Assembly: GCA_035478795.1 (NCBI GenBank)
Contig: DATIJJ010000037.1
Span: forward strand, 12,215 to 76,214
Length of the DNA: 64,000 nucleotides
Direction: 5' to 3'
DNA from: DATIJJ01 sp035478795
Lineage (GTDB): Bacteria > Pseudomonadota > Gammaproteobacteria > DSM-16500
Shown here: one piece after another, positions 34,831 through 41,982 of the stretch
Layout: the number at the start of each line of letters is the position of its first letter
How positions within the stretch are numbered: position 1 is the stretch's first letter
The notes under the pieces: model-generated
Database searches by the model: none
The model's input: the letters and a program-made list of their open reading frames with translations, nothing else
Told to the model about the DNA's origin: nothing
Position numbers and translations under genes: made by a program

Positions 34831-35391
34831 TCAGGCAAAAGCTTCAGCTTCAATGTCAATTTTGACGTCATCCCCAAGGCCGGGCAATAACGCTGTCATG
34901 CCAAAATCCGAGCGTTTAATAACCGTTTTGGCCGTAAAACCCAGTGTCGGTTTGTTGGTGATGGGACTCACACCGGAACGATTCAGCTTGACATCCAGCG
35001 TGACGGGTTTTGAAATACCGTGCACAGTCAATATGCCGTGTACTTTCGCGGTTGTTTTTCCAGTGACATTCACCTTGTCACTCACAAAAGTCGCATCCGG
35101 ATATTGTTGAACATCAAAAAATAAAGGCTTCATCAGGTGTTCATCCAGTGCCTTGATGCCCGTTGTAAGCGTTGCGATATGAATCACCGCATTCACCTTG
35201 CTATCCTGTAATTTTTTTTCATCTAAAACCAGCGTGCCGTCTGCCATCCATTTTCCGGATGGATTGGAAAAATTAAAATGACTGATATGCCACAGCACGT
35301 AAGTATGCTGGTTGTCGAGCTGATACGTTTCGGCAAAAGCCGTTGTCTGGATAAAAATCAATGCGAATAAAATAAAAAAAAGTTTTTTCAT
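34831..35391 (-). CDS. YceI family periplasmic protein
   Basis: A 186-residue secreted protein with a signal peptide (MKKLFFILFALIFIQTTAFA). The lipocalin-like YceI domain shows YQLDNQHTYVLWHISHFNFS, FDVQQYPDATF, LTVHGISKPVTLDV and KTVIKRSDFGM. These proteins bind amphiphiles or polyprenyl lipids. The ATG at 35391 has AGGAA six bases upstream; an ATG two codons earlier is possible. It begins within ten bases of the stop of the DUF2282 precursor and precedes the MNIO by about 30 bases, so it is part of the cassette. Its role there is unknown. Confidence 0.92.
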   Translation of the reverse strand: MKKLFFILFALIFIQTTAFAETYQLDNQHTYVLWHISHFNFSNPSGKWMADGTLVLDEKKLQDSKVNAVIHIATLTTGIKALDEHLMKPLFFDVQQYPDATFVSDKVNVTGKTTAKVHGILTVHGISKPVTLDVKLNRSGVSPITNKPTLGFTAKTVIKRSDFGMTALLPGLGDDVKIDIEAEAFA

Positions 35392-35400
35392 GGTCATTTC

Positions 35401-35688
35401 CTATTTTTTGTCGTCAGGTTTACCGGGTGTCAAACTGCCGCCAACAATTTTTTCGCATGCGCCTTTGGGTAAAAAGAGAAACGCATCCGCCTGTCTGTCT
35501 TTGGTTGCTGATCCCGCACAGGCTGTTTTACTCGTCTGGCAATCGTTCATGCCCGCTTTCACAATGCCATAACATTTTTCCGTTTGAGGCATTGCCGTTG
35601 CGCTCACCGTCGCAGCCATGCTGCCGGTTGCAGTCAACGCCAAAAGACCCGCCACGGCAGATTTAATCAGCTGACTTTTATCACTCAT
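35401..35688 (-). CDS. DUF2282 bufferin-type RiPP precursor
   Basis: A 95-residue peptide with a leader resembling a signal peptide (VAGLLALTATGSMAA). The mature part has four cysteines: C39, C50, C57 and C78, in the family blocks EKCYGIVKAGMNDCQ, ACAGSATKD and PKGACEKIVGG. DUF2282 peptides are substrates of DUF692/DUF2063 enzymes and can chelate copper after modification of cysteines. It is the second precursor gene of this cassette, after a terminator hairpin, and is followed within ten bases by YceI. Confidence 0.9.
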   Translation of the reverse strand: MSDKSQLIKSAVAGLLALTATGSMAATVSATAMPQTEKCYGIVKAGMNDCQTSKTACAGSATKDRQADAFLFLPKGACEKIVGGSLTPGKPDDKK

Positions 35689-35734
35689 GATGAAGACCTT
35701 TTATTGAATTGGGTAGAACAGAAAAAAATGGCAC

Positions 35735-35767
35735 AAAAAAAGTGTGCCGCTGAAGACGGCACACTTT
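35735..35767 (-). terminator. Terminator/attenuator hairpin between the two precursors
   Basis: On the minus strand an 11-base perfect stem (AAAGTGTGCCG, loop TCTTCAG, CGGCACACTTT) runs into a tract of seven Ts. It has the form of a Rho-independent terminator, placed right after the first precursor gene and before the second. Most transcripts should end here, with some read-through into the enzymes. Confidence 0.85.
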
Positions 35768-35780
35768 GTGGTTTTAAAGA

Positions 35781-36053
35781 TCAGGACTTGGGTTCTTCTG
35801 TTGTTCCACCTGCTTTCATGCAATGTTTGGGTGACATCATCATGACACCTTTCCCTTTGCAATCATTCTTGCCCTTGCAAGCGCTGGTTGCTGTTTTGCA
35901 GCCGCTCTTGCCCTTGCAAGCATTGGCGCCATAGCAAGGCACTCTTTTGCCATGAGCCAGTGCTAAAGTGGAGGTGACAGGTGCGGTAACAAACGCGATG
36001 GCAGCAGCTGCAGCGATAACACCAGCTATTTTTTTTCCAGTTTTCATAAACAA
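35781..36053 (-). CDS. Cys-repeat RiPP precursor (CKGKxxC type)
   Basis: A 90-residue peptide. Residues 1-33 look like a secretion leader (KKIAGVIAAAAAIAFVTAP). The core has six regularly spaced cysteines, C40, C46, C52, C59, C65 and C78, in repeats PCYGANACKG, SGCKTA and ACKGKNDCKG. Five of the six are spaced by 5-6 residues. This differs from the DUF2282 precursor downstream but is the same kind of small Cys-rich substrate found next to MNIO genes. It is the first gene of the cassette, with its own promoter and a GGAG ribosome-binding site. It probably binds a metal after modification; that is inference. Confidence 0.85.
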   Translation of the reverse strand: MFMKTGKKIAGVIAAAAAIAFVTAPVTSTLALAHGKRVPCYGANACKGKSGCKTATSACKGKNDCKGKGVMMMSPKHCMKAGGTTEEPKS

Positions 36054-36130
36054 AGCTCCGTTTTGAAAATGATTAATTAAAGAACAAACAATAACATGGA
36101 GGTAACAATTCTCGTTAGCGAGAAGCTTTC

Positions 36131-36158
36131 ATCATAACAGAAAGTAACTATCAATCAA
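36131..36158 (-). promoter_or_regulatory. Promoter of the MNIO cassette
   Basis: On the minus strand a -35 TTGATT (36158-36153) and -10 TATGAT (36136-36131) are separated by 16 bases, followed by an untranslated leader of about 75 bases before the precursor ATG. CTCGCTAACGAG just downstream of the -10 is a palindromic hexamer pair and could be an operator. Confidence 0.55.
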
Positions 36159-36204
36159 GCGGTTATACAGACGCAATCATCTATCTAAAAAATTACCTGA
36201 CTCG

Positions 36205-36837
36205 CTAAAAATGCTCATTTTTTTCCATCAAAACCACATCCGTCCCTCGAATGTTACCGACCTTTTTTGCTGTCACACCCGTCCCGGCCAGTATTTTTTG
36301 TACATGAGAAAACGCATCAAACCCATGCTGATTTAGGGGCCGCAATAAAAAATACGCGCGGCCTTTTTTGGATAGCACATTGACCATGGCTAAAATCAAT
36401 TTTTCAAACGAACTGTCCAGATAAAAACGGCATCGATTTTTAAATTCAGAGGGAGACAACATGCCGTGATCGCGCTGAAAATAGGGAGGATTGCATACAA
36501 TCAGATCTATTTTTTGTTTCCAGGTCTCATCCAGCAAGGATTCATAATTTAAAACATGCCAGCGTAATTGAAGTTCAGGGCGATTGACTGTTTTGACATT
36601 GCGTTTAAAAAAATCCGTATAGCTATCCTGCACTTCCACAAAATCCATTTGCCGTAATTCCCGCACATAAAAAGACAGCTCGAGTCCAATCACACCACAC
36701 CCGGCACATAAATCCAGCACACGCAGTGTCGATAAATCCGTGCGTGATTTTAATTGCGTGGCAACCCATTCAGCAAAATGAATCGAATCCAGACTAAAAT
36801 GATAATCATCCGGTTGCGAATAGGCATAAGTAAACAT
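36205..36837 (-). CDS. SAM-dependent methyltransferase with NPPY motif (TrmN6/YfiC-like)
   Basis: A 210-residue class I methyltransferase. The SAM loop is VLDLCAGCGVIGLEL, the adenine-binding acid in FVEVQD, and the catalytic CNPPYF marks an N6-adenine or similar amino methyltransferase. The closest group is tRNA1(Val) A37 N6-methyltransferase. I use the ATG at 36837 (MFTYAYSQPDDYHFS) because the frame upstream runs into the Rap1a-like gene. It lies 10 bases after that gene. Confidence 0.82.
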   Translation of the reverse strand: MFTYAYSQPDDYHFSLDSIHFAEWVATQLKSRTDLSTLRVLDLCAGCGVIGLELSFYVRELRQMDFVEVQDSYTDFFKRNVKTVNRPELQLRWHVLNYESLLDETWKQKIDLIVCNPPYFQRDHGMLSPSEFKNRCRFYLDSSFEKLILAMVNVLSKKGRAYFLLRPLNQHGFDAFSHVQKILAGTGVTAKKVGNIRGTDVVLMEKNEHF

Positions 36838-36847
36838 ATCAAATTTT

Positions 36848-37261
36848 TTAACCACGCATGCAGGGGAAATAAGTTGCAAGAGACCGAGCCACAAGAAAAG
36901 ACGCCGGTAAATTTTCCTGTTCCGGATGGGTTTTTAAATATTTCACAACCACTGTTGCACCCATCAACAAATTGTAGGTAGGCGGCAAACAAAATACAGG
37001 GTAATTCGAATAGCGTGATGAGGACATCCTGCCGCGCATTTCATTCGCACTCATGAGATACCCTTCACAAATACCTGTTTTGGTTCCCAAAATATATTCC
37101 GAATCCGTTTGGGGATTACCGAATTGTTTGTCGTGAATATCCATCGCAATTTTGCAGTATTCCAGTAATTCCTTGCCCGTTGCCTGTGTCATAAAAGCCA
37201 AAATCGGCGAAGCCAGTGACACCGACAAGCAGCCCAGGAACGTCATCATTAATTTTTTCAT
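36848..37261 (-). CDS. Secreted Rap1a/Tai-like protein
   Basis: A 137-residue protein with a signal peptide (about residues 1-23, ending ILA). The mature part has the family order GKELLEYC, GTKTGICEGYLMSA, FCLPP, VVKYLKTHPE and YFPC, with conserved cysteines. Rap1a/Tai proteins are immunity partners of type VI effectors, but members are widespread without effectors. No type VI gene is nearby. AAGG before the ATG at 37261 decides the start. Function in this genome is unknown. Confidence 0.75.
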   Translation of the reverse strand: MKKLMMTFLGCLSVSLASPILAFMTQATGKELLEYCKIAMDIHDKQFGNPQTDSEYILGTKTGICEGYLMSANEMRGRMSSSRYSNYPVFCLPPTYNLLMGATVVVKYLKTHPEQENLPASFLVARSLATYFPCMRG

Positions 37262-37333
37262 GTAAGCCTTCATTTTAAAAACATTCAAAAGAGCCATCTT
37301 AACAAAGATAATCCGACAAAAAAATGTTTTGGC

Positions 37334-37362
37334 TTGCAGGATAGGCTGTGGGCTTCTAGAAT
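37334..37362 (+). promoter_or_regulatory. Probable promoter of argS
   Basis: A -35 TTGCAG (37334-37339) and a -10 TAGAAT (37357-37362) are separated by 17 bases, giving a leader of about 20 bases before the GTG of argS at 37391. Confidence 0.5.
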
Positions 37363-37390
37363 AGCCTTATTTTTGGCTGTCGAGGGCAGA

Positions 37391-39106
37391 GTGAAACAAT
37401 TATTGACGATGCTGTTTAAAACAGCCATTCAGGAAGTCTTTGGCGATCAGTCCATCGACTGTGACCCATCCATTCAGGTGTCAACGCGAAAGGAATTTGG
37501 TGATTATCAGGCCAATTTTGCCATGCGTCTTGCCAAACAGCTTGGCAAAAAACCCTTTGATGTAGCCCAGGCGGTTGTTGAAAAATTGAAAAATGAACGC
37601 TTATTCAGCCATCTTGAACCGTCCGGTCCGGGTTTTATTAATATATTCCTCCAAAATGACTATCTGGCTGAACGCCTTCAATCGTTGGCGGACGACCCGA
37701 GACTGGGTGTGGAACCGGACACCTTGCCAGAAACGGTAGTCGTCGATTATGCCAATGCCAATGTCGCGAAAGAAATGCATGTCGGCCATATCCGTTCAAT
37801 TGTGATCGGCGATGCCATTGTGCGTATTCTGGATTTTTTAGGACACACCGTCATTCGCCAAAGTCATCTGGGCGACTGGGGCACGCAATTTGGCATGCTC
37901 ATTGAATATCTTTACGAAACAGGCGAACAAAATACCGACCATTCCGTGAGTGATCTCGATCCACTTTACAAAAAATCCAAAGCCAAATTTGATGAAGATC
38001 CACTTTTTGCTGAAAGAGCGAGACAGCGAGTTGTCTCACTTCAAAAAGGCGATACAGAAACGCTTGCCATCTGGAACCATCTGGTAAAAGAAAGTTTGCA
38101 GTATTTTCAAAAAATTTATGACAAGCTCGATGTGTTATTAATTGAAGAAGATGCACGCGGTGAAAGTTTTTATAATCCAATGCTCGAAGACACTGTCAAT
38201 GAATTGATAGCGATCGGTCTCGCCCAAAAAGACGAAGACGCCATTATTGTCCCATTAGAAGCATTTCCCATCCCGTATCTCATTCGCAAAAAAGATGGCG
38301 GTTATTTGTATGCGACAACCGATCTCGCTGCCGCCCGGTTTCGGGTTGACACGCTCAAGGCAAAACGCATTATTTATTTAACTGACGCCAGACAAAAACA
38401 ACATTTTGCCATGTTGTTTGAAACACTCAAGAAAGCAAAATGGATAGATGAAGACGTACGTCTTGAACACATTCCTTTCGGCGCCATTCTTGGAAAAGAC
38501 AATAAACCTTTTAAAACACGCAGTGGAGAATCCATCAAATTAATCGCACTGCTGGAAGAAGCCGAGACGCGCGCAGAAAACATGGCACGAGAAAAAAATC
38601 CGGCCTTGTCTTCTGACAAAATCAAAAAAATCGCGCACGATATCGGAATAGGCGCCTTAAAATATGCAGATTTACGTTCGGACAAAATAAAGGATTATGT
38701 ATTTGACTGGGAAAAATTACTTTCATTCGAAGGCAACACAGCGCCGTACTTACAAAATGCCTATGTGAGAATACGTGCGATTTTTCGTAAAGGTCAAGTT
38801 GATCCAAAAACGATTCAGCAAGCAACCATTTCATTAACCACTGACATTGAACATTCACTTGCAACAAGGTTACTGAATTTTCCCGATGTGGTTTATGCCG
38901 TCAGTGACAGTTTGTCGCTACATACCCTCTGTGATTATTTATATGATCTCGCAGCCACTTATCATCAATTTTATGAACAATGTCCTATTCTTTCAAATGA
39001 CGACAAGGTGCTTCGGGGTAGCCGATTGTTACTGTCTGATTTGACGGCGAGAACATTGCATCTTGGGCTGGATTTGTTGGGGATCGGGACGCTGGAGCAG
39101 ATGTGA
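37391..39106 (+). CDS. argS: Arginyl-tRNA synthetase
   Basis: A class I synthetase of about 571 residues. The N-terminal Arg-S domain has the family SGPGFINIFL. The HIGH-type motif is MHVGHIRSIVIGD, with QSHLGDWGTQFGMLIEYL following. The KMSK region is the relaxed KTRSGESIKL seen in many ArgRS. The C-terminal anticodon-binding domain is intact. I place the start at the GTG at 37391 (GAGGG just upstream), which gives a normal length; the longer frame to 37334 covers the probable promoter. Confidence 0.96.
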   Translation: MKQLLTMLFKTAIQEVFGDQSIDCDPSIQVSTRKEFGDYQANFAMRLAKQLGKKPFDVAQAVVEKLKNERLFSHLEPSGPGFINIFLQNDYLAERLQSLADDPRLGVEPDTLPETVVVDYANANVAKEMHVGHIRSIVIGDAIVRILDFLGHTVIRQSHLGDWGTQFGMLIEYLYETGEQNTDHSVSDLDPLYKKSKAKFDEDPLFAERARQRVVSLQKGDTETLAIWNHLVKESLQYFQKIYDKLDVLLIEEDARGESFYNPMLEDTVNELIAIGLAQKDEDAIIVPLEAFPIPYLIRKKDGGYLYATTDLAAARFRVDTLKAKRIIYLTDARQKQHFAMLFETLKKAKWIDEDVRLEHIPFGAILGKDNKPFKTRSGESIKLIALLEEAETRAENMAREKNPALSSDKIKKIAHDIGIGALKYADLRSDKIKDYVFDWEKLLSFEGNTAPYLQNAYVRIRAIFRKGQVDPKTIQQATISLTTDIEHSLATRLLNFPDVVYAVSDSLSLHTLCDYLYDLAATYHQFYEQCPILSNDDKVLRGSRLLLSDLTARTLHLGLDLLGIGTLEQM

Positions 39107-39109
39107 TTT

Positions 39110-39376
39110 TTATGTTTTTCCTCTCAACAAATATCCCGCAAAACCACTCGCAATGCTGACTGCTGTGCTCATGGCAAGAGAATTCGAATGATCTTGTATG
39201 ACGAGATACGCACTCATCAGAAAAAGAGCAATCAATACGGTCAAACCGACAACCAATATCAATTTTTCCTTGAATCGACGCAGGCTGCCATCTGCCTCAT
39301 TTTCCGGCAATGATTTTTGTATAGAAATCGTCGTATGTTCGTGCTTGAGAAATTCATCCAGATTATAATTTGTCAT
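39110..39376 (-). CDS. Small membrane protein paired with an RHH protein
   Basis: An 88-residue protein with a hydrophilic N-terminus (residues 1-36) and two hydrophobic segments (about 40-60 and 67-84, ending RGKT). I do not recognise a family. Its ATG overlaps the stop of the upstream ribbon-helix-helix gene by four bases, so the two form one unit. The pairing of a DNA-binding protein with a small membrane protein is reminiscent of a toxin-antitoxin or other autoregulated module, but no toxin motif is seen. Confidence 0.65.
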   Translation of the reverse strand: MTNYNLDEFLKHEHTTISIQKSLPENEADGSLRRFKEKLILVVGLTVLIALFLMSAYLVIQDHSNSLAMSTAVSIASGFAGYLLRGKT

Positions 39377-39594
39377 ACACCTGATATATCGCCCACTTGA
39401 TGATTTTGCTGATCCAATATCGCAATTCTGTTACCTTTTTTTGTATTTTCCATAGCAATGTCTAACAAAAAAATGGCTTTTTTTAGAATATCTGTCTTAT
39501 CCGTATGTGAGTCAGCTGACATTTTTTCAAGTTTTGCATTTAACTCCGGCGACATATTCAACGAAAGACAAACCAGCTGGTGTTCCTGATTCAT
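39373..39594 (-). CDS. Ribbon-helix-helix-like protein
   Basis: A 73-residue protein. VCLSLNMSPELNAKLEKMSA followed by TDKTDILKKAIFLLDIAM has the strand-helix-helix layout of Arc/MetJ-like DNA-binding proteins, and the tail GNRIAILDQQN resembles such proteins in many bacteria. GGGGAG precedes the ATG. A perfect-consensus promoter lies 30-60 bases upstream. It probably represses its own operon, which includes the membrane protein at 39110. Confidence 0.75.
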   Translation of the reverse strand: MNQEHQLVCLSLNMSPELNAKLEKMSADSHTDKTDILKKAIFLLDIAMENTKKGNRIAILDQQNHQVGDISGV

Positions 39595-39627
39595 ATCGAT
39601 ACTCTCCCCGTAATTTCTTGATCAATC

Positions 39628-39655
39628 ATTATAGATGCAAGTCTGTTTTTGTCAA
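39628..39655 (-). promoter_or_regulatory. Perfect-consensus sigma-70 promoter of the RHH operon
   Basis: On the minus strand TTGACA (39655-39650) and TATAAT (39633-39628) are separated by 16 bases. Both hexamers are perfect. TGATTGATCA just downstream contains a TTGATCAA palindrome, a possible operator for the RHH protein. The -35 lies just after the pbpC stop codon. Confidence 0.8.
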
Positions 39656-39661
39656 CACACA

Positions 39662-41962
39662 TCACCCCTCCATCCGCACCTCCACCTCCCGTGCATCCGA
39701 TCGACCGTGATCATCCACCACGCGCACCGTATATTTTCCCGCTTTGGCTCGCCAAAAAAATGGTTGATCGCGGTGCGTTTCTCCCAAATACACTTCATTC
39801 ATAAACCAGTGTAACGTGCTGACATCGGCATCCGTCACGGCAGTCAGTGGAATAAGATTTTGTGTTGGAAAATTCGCACGTACCACATAACCGGATTCTT
39901 TTTTTGGAGACGTAATTTGTGGATCAAGACCCTTTTCTCCAAACAGGGAACAACCTGAATCATACGGCGGTGGCACGCGACGCGCGACACCAGCTTCTCT
40001 AAAAATTTTTAATAAATCAGATGACCAGAATTCATAAATTTTAAATTCGGTATTCTCGTTAAAATGACAGGTACGCAATCCGGTTTTTTTGTCAATCGCC
40101 ACTTCCCGAAAAATCGTATCGGTTTTAATGGGTGATTTGCCCGGAATAAACCAGGTCAATTCTGTCTCCTTGCAATAACGCGTTGGCAAAAAACCGGACG
40201 CCTTGCAGACTGCCACCTGTGCCAGATTCAGGTGACGAAGATTTTCATTTTGCGATGGAATGTGTCCCATTTCATTTTCCATACCACTGATTAATTCAAA
40301 AAATAAGGGCGCTGCACTGTTTTTTCCAACAAACGCATGATTACTCGAATTATCAAAATTACCGATCCAGACCATAAGCACATAAGGACCGACAACCCCC
40401 ACCGACCACGCATCACGATAACCGGATGACGTGCCGGTTTTCCATGACACATTATTTTTGGCAATTCCCTCCATATCGTCGGGTCGTGCTGTCTGCTTTA
40501 ACATATCAAGCACGAGGAAACTGGCTTCCGGACTCAATAATCGCTGACCCGTCATCGGCTTTTTATCTGGCGTAAAATGCAATGGCTGCCAGACACCATC
40601 ATTCACCAGCATCGCATAAAGACCCGCGAGTTCCTGCATCGTGATTTCAGCACCGCCCAATACCAGAGCCAGCCCATAATACGATTCCGATTTAAGATCA
40701 CTGACATTTGCGCGTTCAAGCAATTCGTACAAATTAGGATGCGTCAATTGATCTGCAAGATAAATCGCAGGAATATTGCGGCTCATGACCAACGCATCTT
40801 TTGCATGAACGGGCCCCATAAAATCATAATCAAAATTTTCCGGATTATAACTGCCAAAACTGTGAGGAACATCTTTTAACACCGTATCAGGATGAATGAG
40901 TCCCTGATCGAGTGCGAGGCCATAAATAAAGGGTTTTAAGGTGGAACCCGGAGAACGCTTGATGTCTGTCCCATTAATTTGTCCGTGAATCGTTTTGTCA
41001 AAAAAATTGGCTGAACCGATTAATGCCCGAACCTGCATGTCGCGCGTATCCATCACGAATACCGATGCATTATAAATACCGAGCGTTTTTTTTCGTGATA
41101 AATAACGCCGGGTAATCCGTTCCAGCAAGGTCTGTAAACGAATATCAAGTGTTGTCACAATGTCCTGTTTTACATCCGGCGTATTTTCCAGTACCTGATC
41201 GACAAAATGCGGCGCCAAAAAAGGAACATGACGGACATCTTGCATTTGAAGTGGTAAATCCATCCTGTCTTGTTGCGAGGCATCTTCAGGGTATTTTTTC
41301 ACCCAGCGTATAAATAATTTTTTTCGAATGTTCTGCAATCCCGTTTGCCGTGGTGTACGCTGCACCGGATTTTGTGGAATCACGGCGAGGGTCAACGCTT
41401 CAGGCAACGTGAGCTCACTTGCCGGCTTTCCAAAATAGATGAGACTGGCAGCTCCCACCCCTTCAATATTATTGCCGTAGGGTGCGAGATTCAGATACGC
41501 TTCCAGAATTTCATTTTTGCTGTATCGCGCCTCAAGTTGCATGGCACGGATCATTTGCATGATTTTTCCCTGCCATGTTCTTGAGTGAATACCAAAACGA
41601 ATCCGCGCGACTTGCATCGTGATAGTCGATGCGCCTACCCGACGCGATTTTTTCACATACGTCAGAAATGCGGCTTTCACCAGCGAAAAAGGATTCACAC
41701 CCTGGTGCCAACGAAAGTATTGATCTTCCTGCAACAAGGTCGCTTTAACCAGCAGAGGCGAAATATGCGATAACGGCACGTACAATCGATACTGTTGATC
41801 AGGGCTCAGGGTCAATCGCAGCAGGTGCCTGTTCTCATCATACACCGCTTGCGAAAACCCGTTCGTTTTCCAAAGAGGGGGCGCCGTCAAAAATAATGGT
41901 GTCCACACGCTGACAAACAGCAAAACCACCGTTATGCTAAACCACTTGAGAAACTTGTTCAT
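39662..41962 (-). CDS. pbpC: Penicillin-binding protein 1C
   Basis: About 766 residues. After an N-terminal membrane anchor (residues 8-25) comes a GT51 glycosyltransferase (EDQYFRWHQGVNPFSLVKA, GASTITMQVARI). The transpeptidase follows, with SPGSTLKPFIYGLALDQG holding the active Ser, SRN in VMSRNIPAIYL, and KTGTSSGYRDAW. A C-terminal BiPBP_C domain has the PPYDSGC block. It polymerises glycan and is usually found with an alpha-2-macroglobulin, as here. The ATG at 41962 is preferred over a GTG five codons earlier. It is divergent from the macroglobulin with only 20 bases between the two starts. Confidence 0.94.
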   Translation of the reverse strand: MNKFLKWFSITVVLLFVSVWTPLFLTAPPLWKTNGFSQAVYDENRHLLRLTLSPDQQYRLYVPLSHISPLLVKATLLQEDQYFRWHQGVNPFSLVKAAFLTYVKKSRRVGASTITMQVARIRFGIHSRTWQGKIMQMIRAMQLEARYSKNEILEAYLNLAPYGNNIEGVGAASLIYFGKPASELTLPEALTLAVIPQNPVQRTPRQTGLQNIRKKLFIRWVKKYPEDASQQDRMDLPLQMQDVRHVPFLAPHFVDQVLENTPDVKQDIVTTLDIRLQTLLERITRRYLSRKKTLGIYNASVFVMDTRDMQVRALIGSANFFDKTIHGQINGTDIKRSPGSTLKPFIYGLALDQGLIHPDTVLKDVPHSFGSYNPENFDYDFMGPVHAKDALVMSRNIPAIYLADQLTHPNLYELLERANVSDLKSESYYGLALVLGGAEITMQELAGLYAMLVNDGVWQPLHFTPDKKPMTGQRLLSPEASFLVLDMLKQTARPDDMEGIAKNNVSWKTGTSSGYRDAWSVGVVGPYVLMVWIGNFDNSSNHAFVGKNSAAPLFFELISGMENEMGHIPSQNENLRHLNLAQVAVCKASGFLPTRYCKETELTWFIPGKSPIKTDTIFREVAIDKKTGLRTCHFNENTEFKIYEFWSSDLLKIFREAGVARRVPPPYDSGCSLFGEKGLDPQITSPKKESGYVVRANFPTQNLIPLTAVTDADVSTLHWFMNEVYLGETHRDQPFFWRAKAGKYTVRVVDDHGRSDAREVEVRMEG

Positions 41963-41982
41963 AAGACAGGGGCACACTAAAA

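Noticed and set aside
36848..37261. Rap1a/Tai-like protein considered as evidence of a type VI effector-immunity pair
   Set aside because: No effector or type VI secretion gene is adjacent, and the family is common outside such systems.
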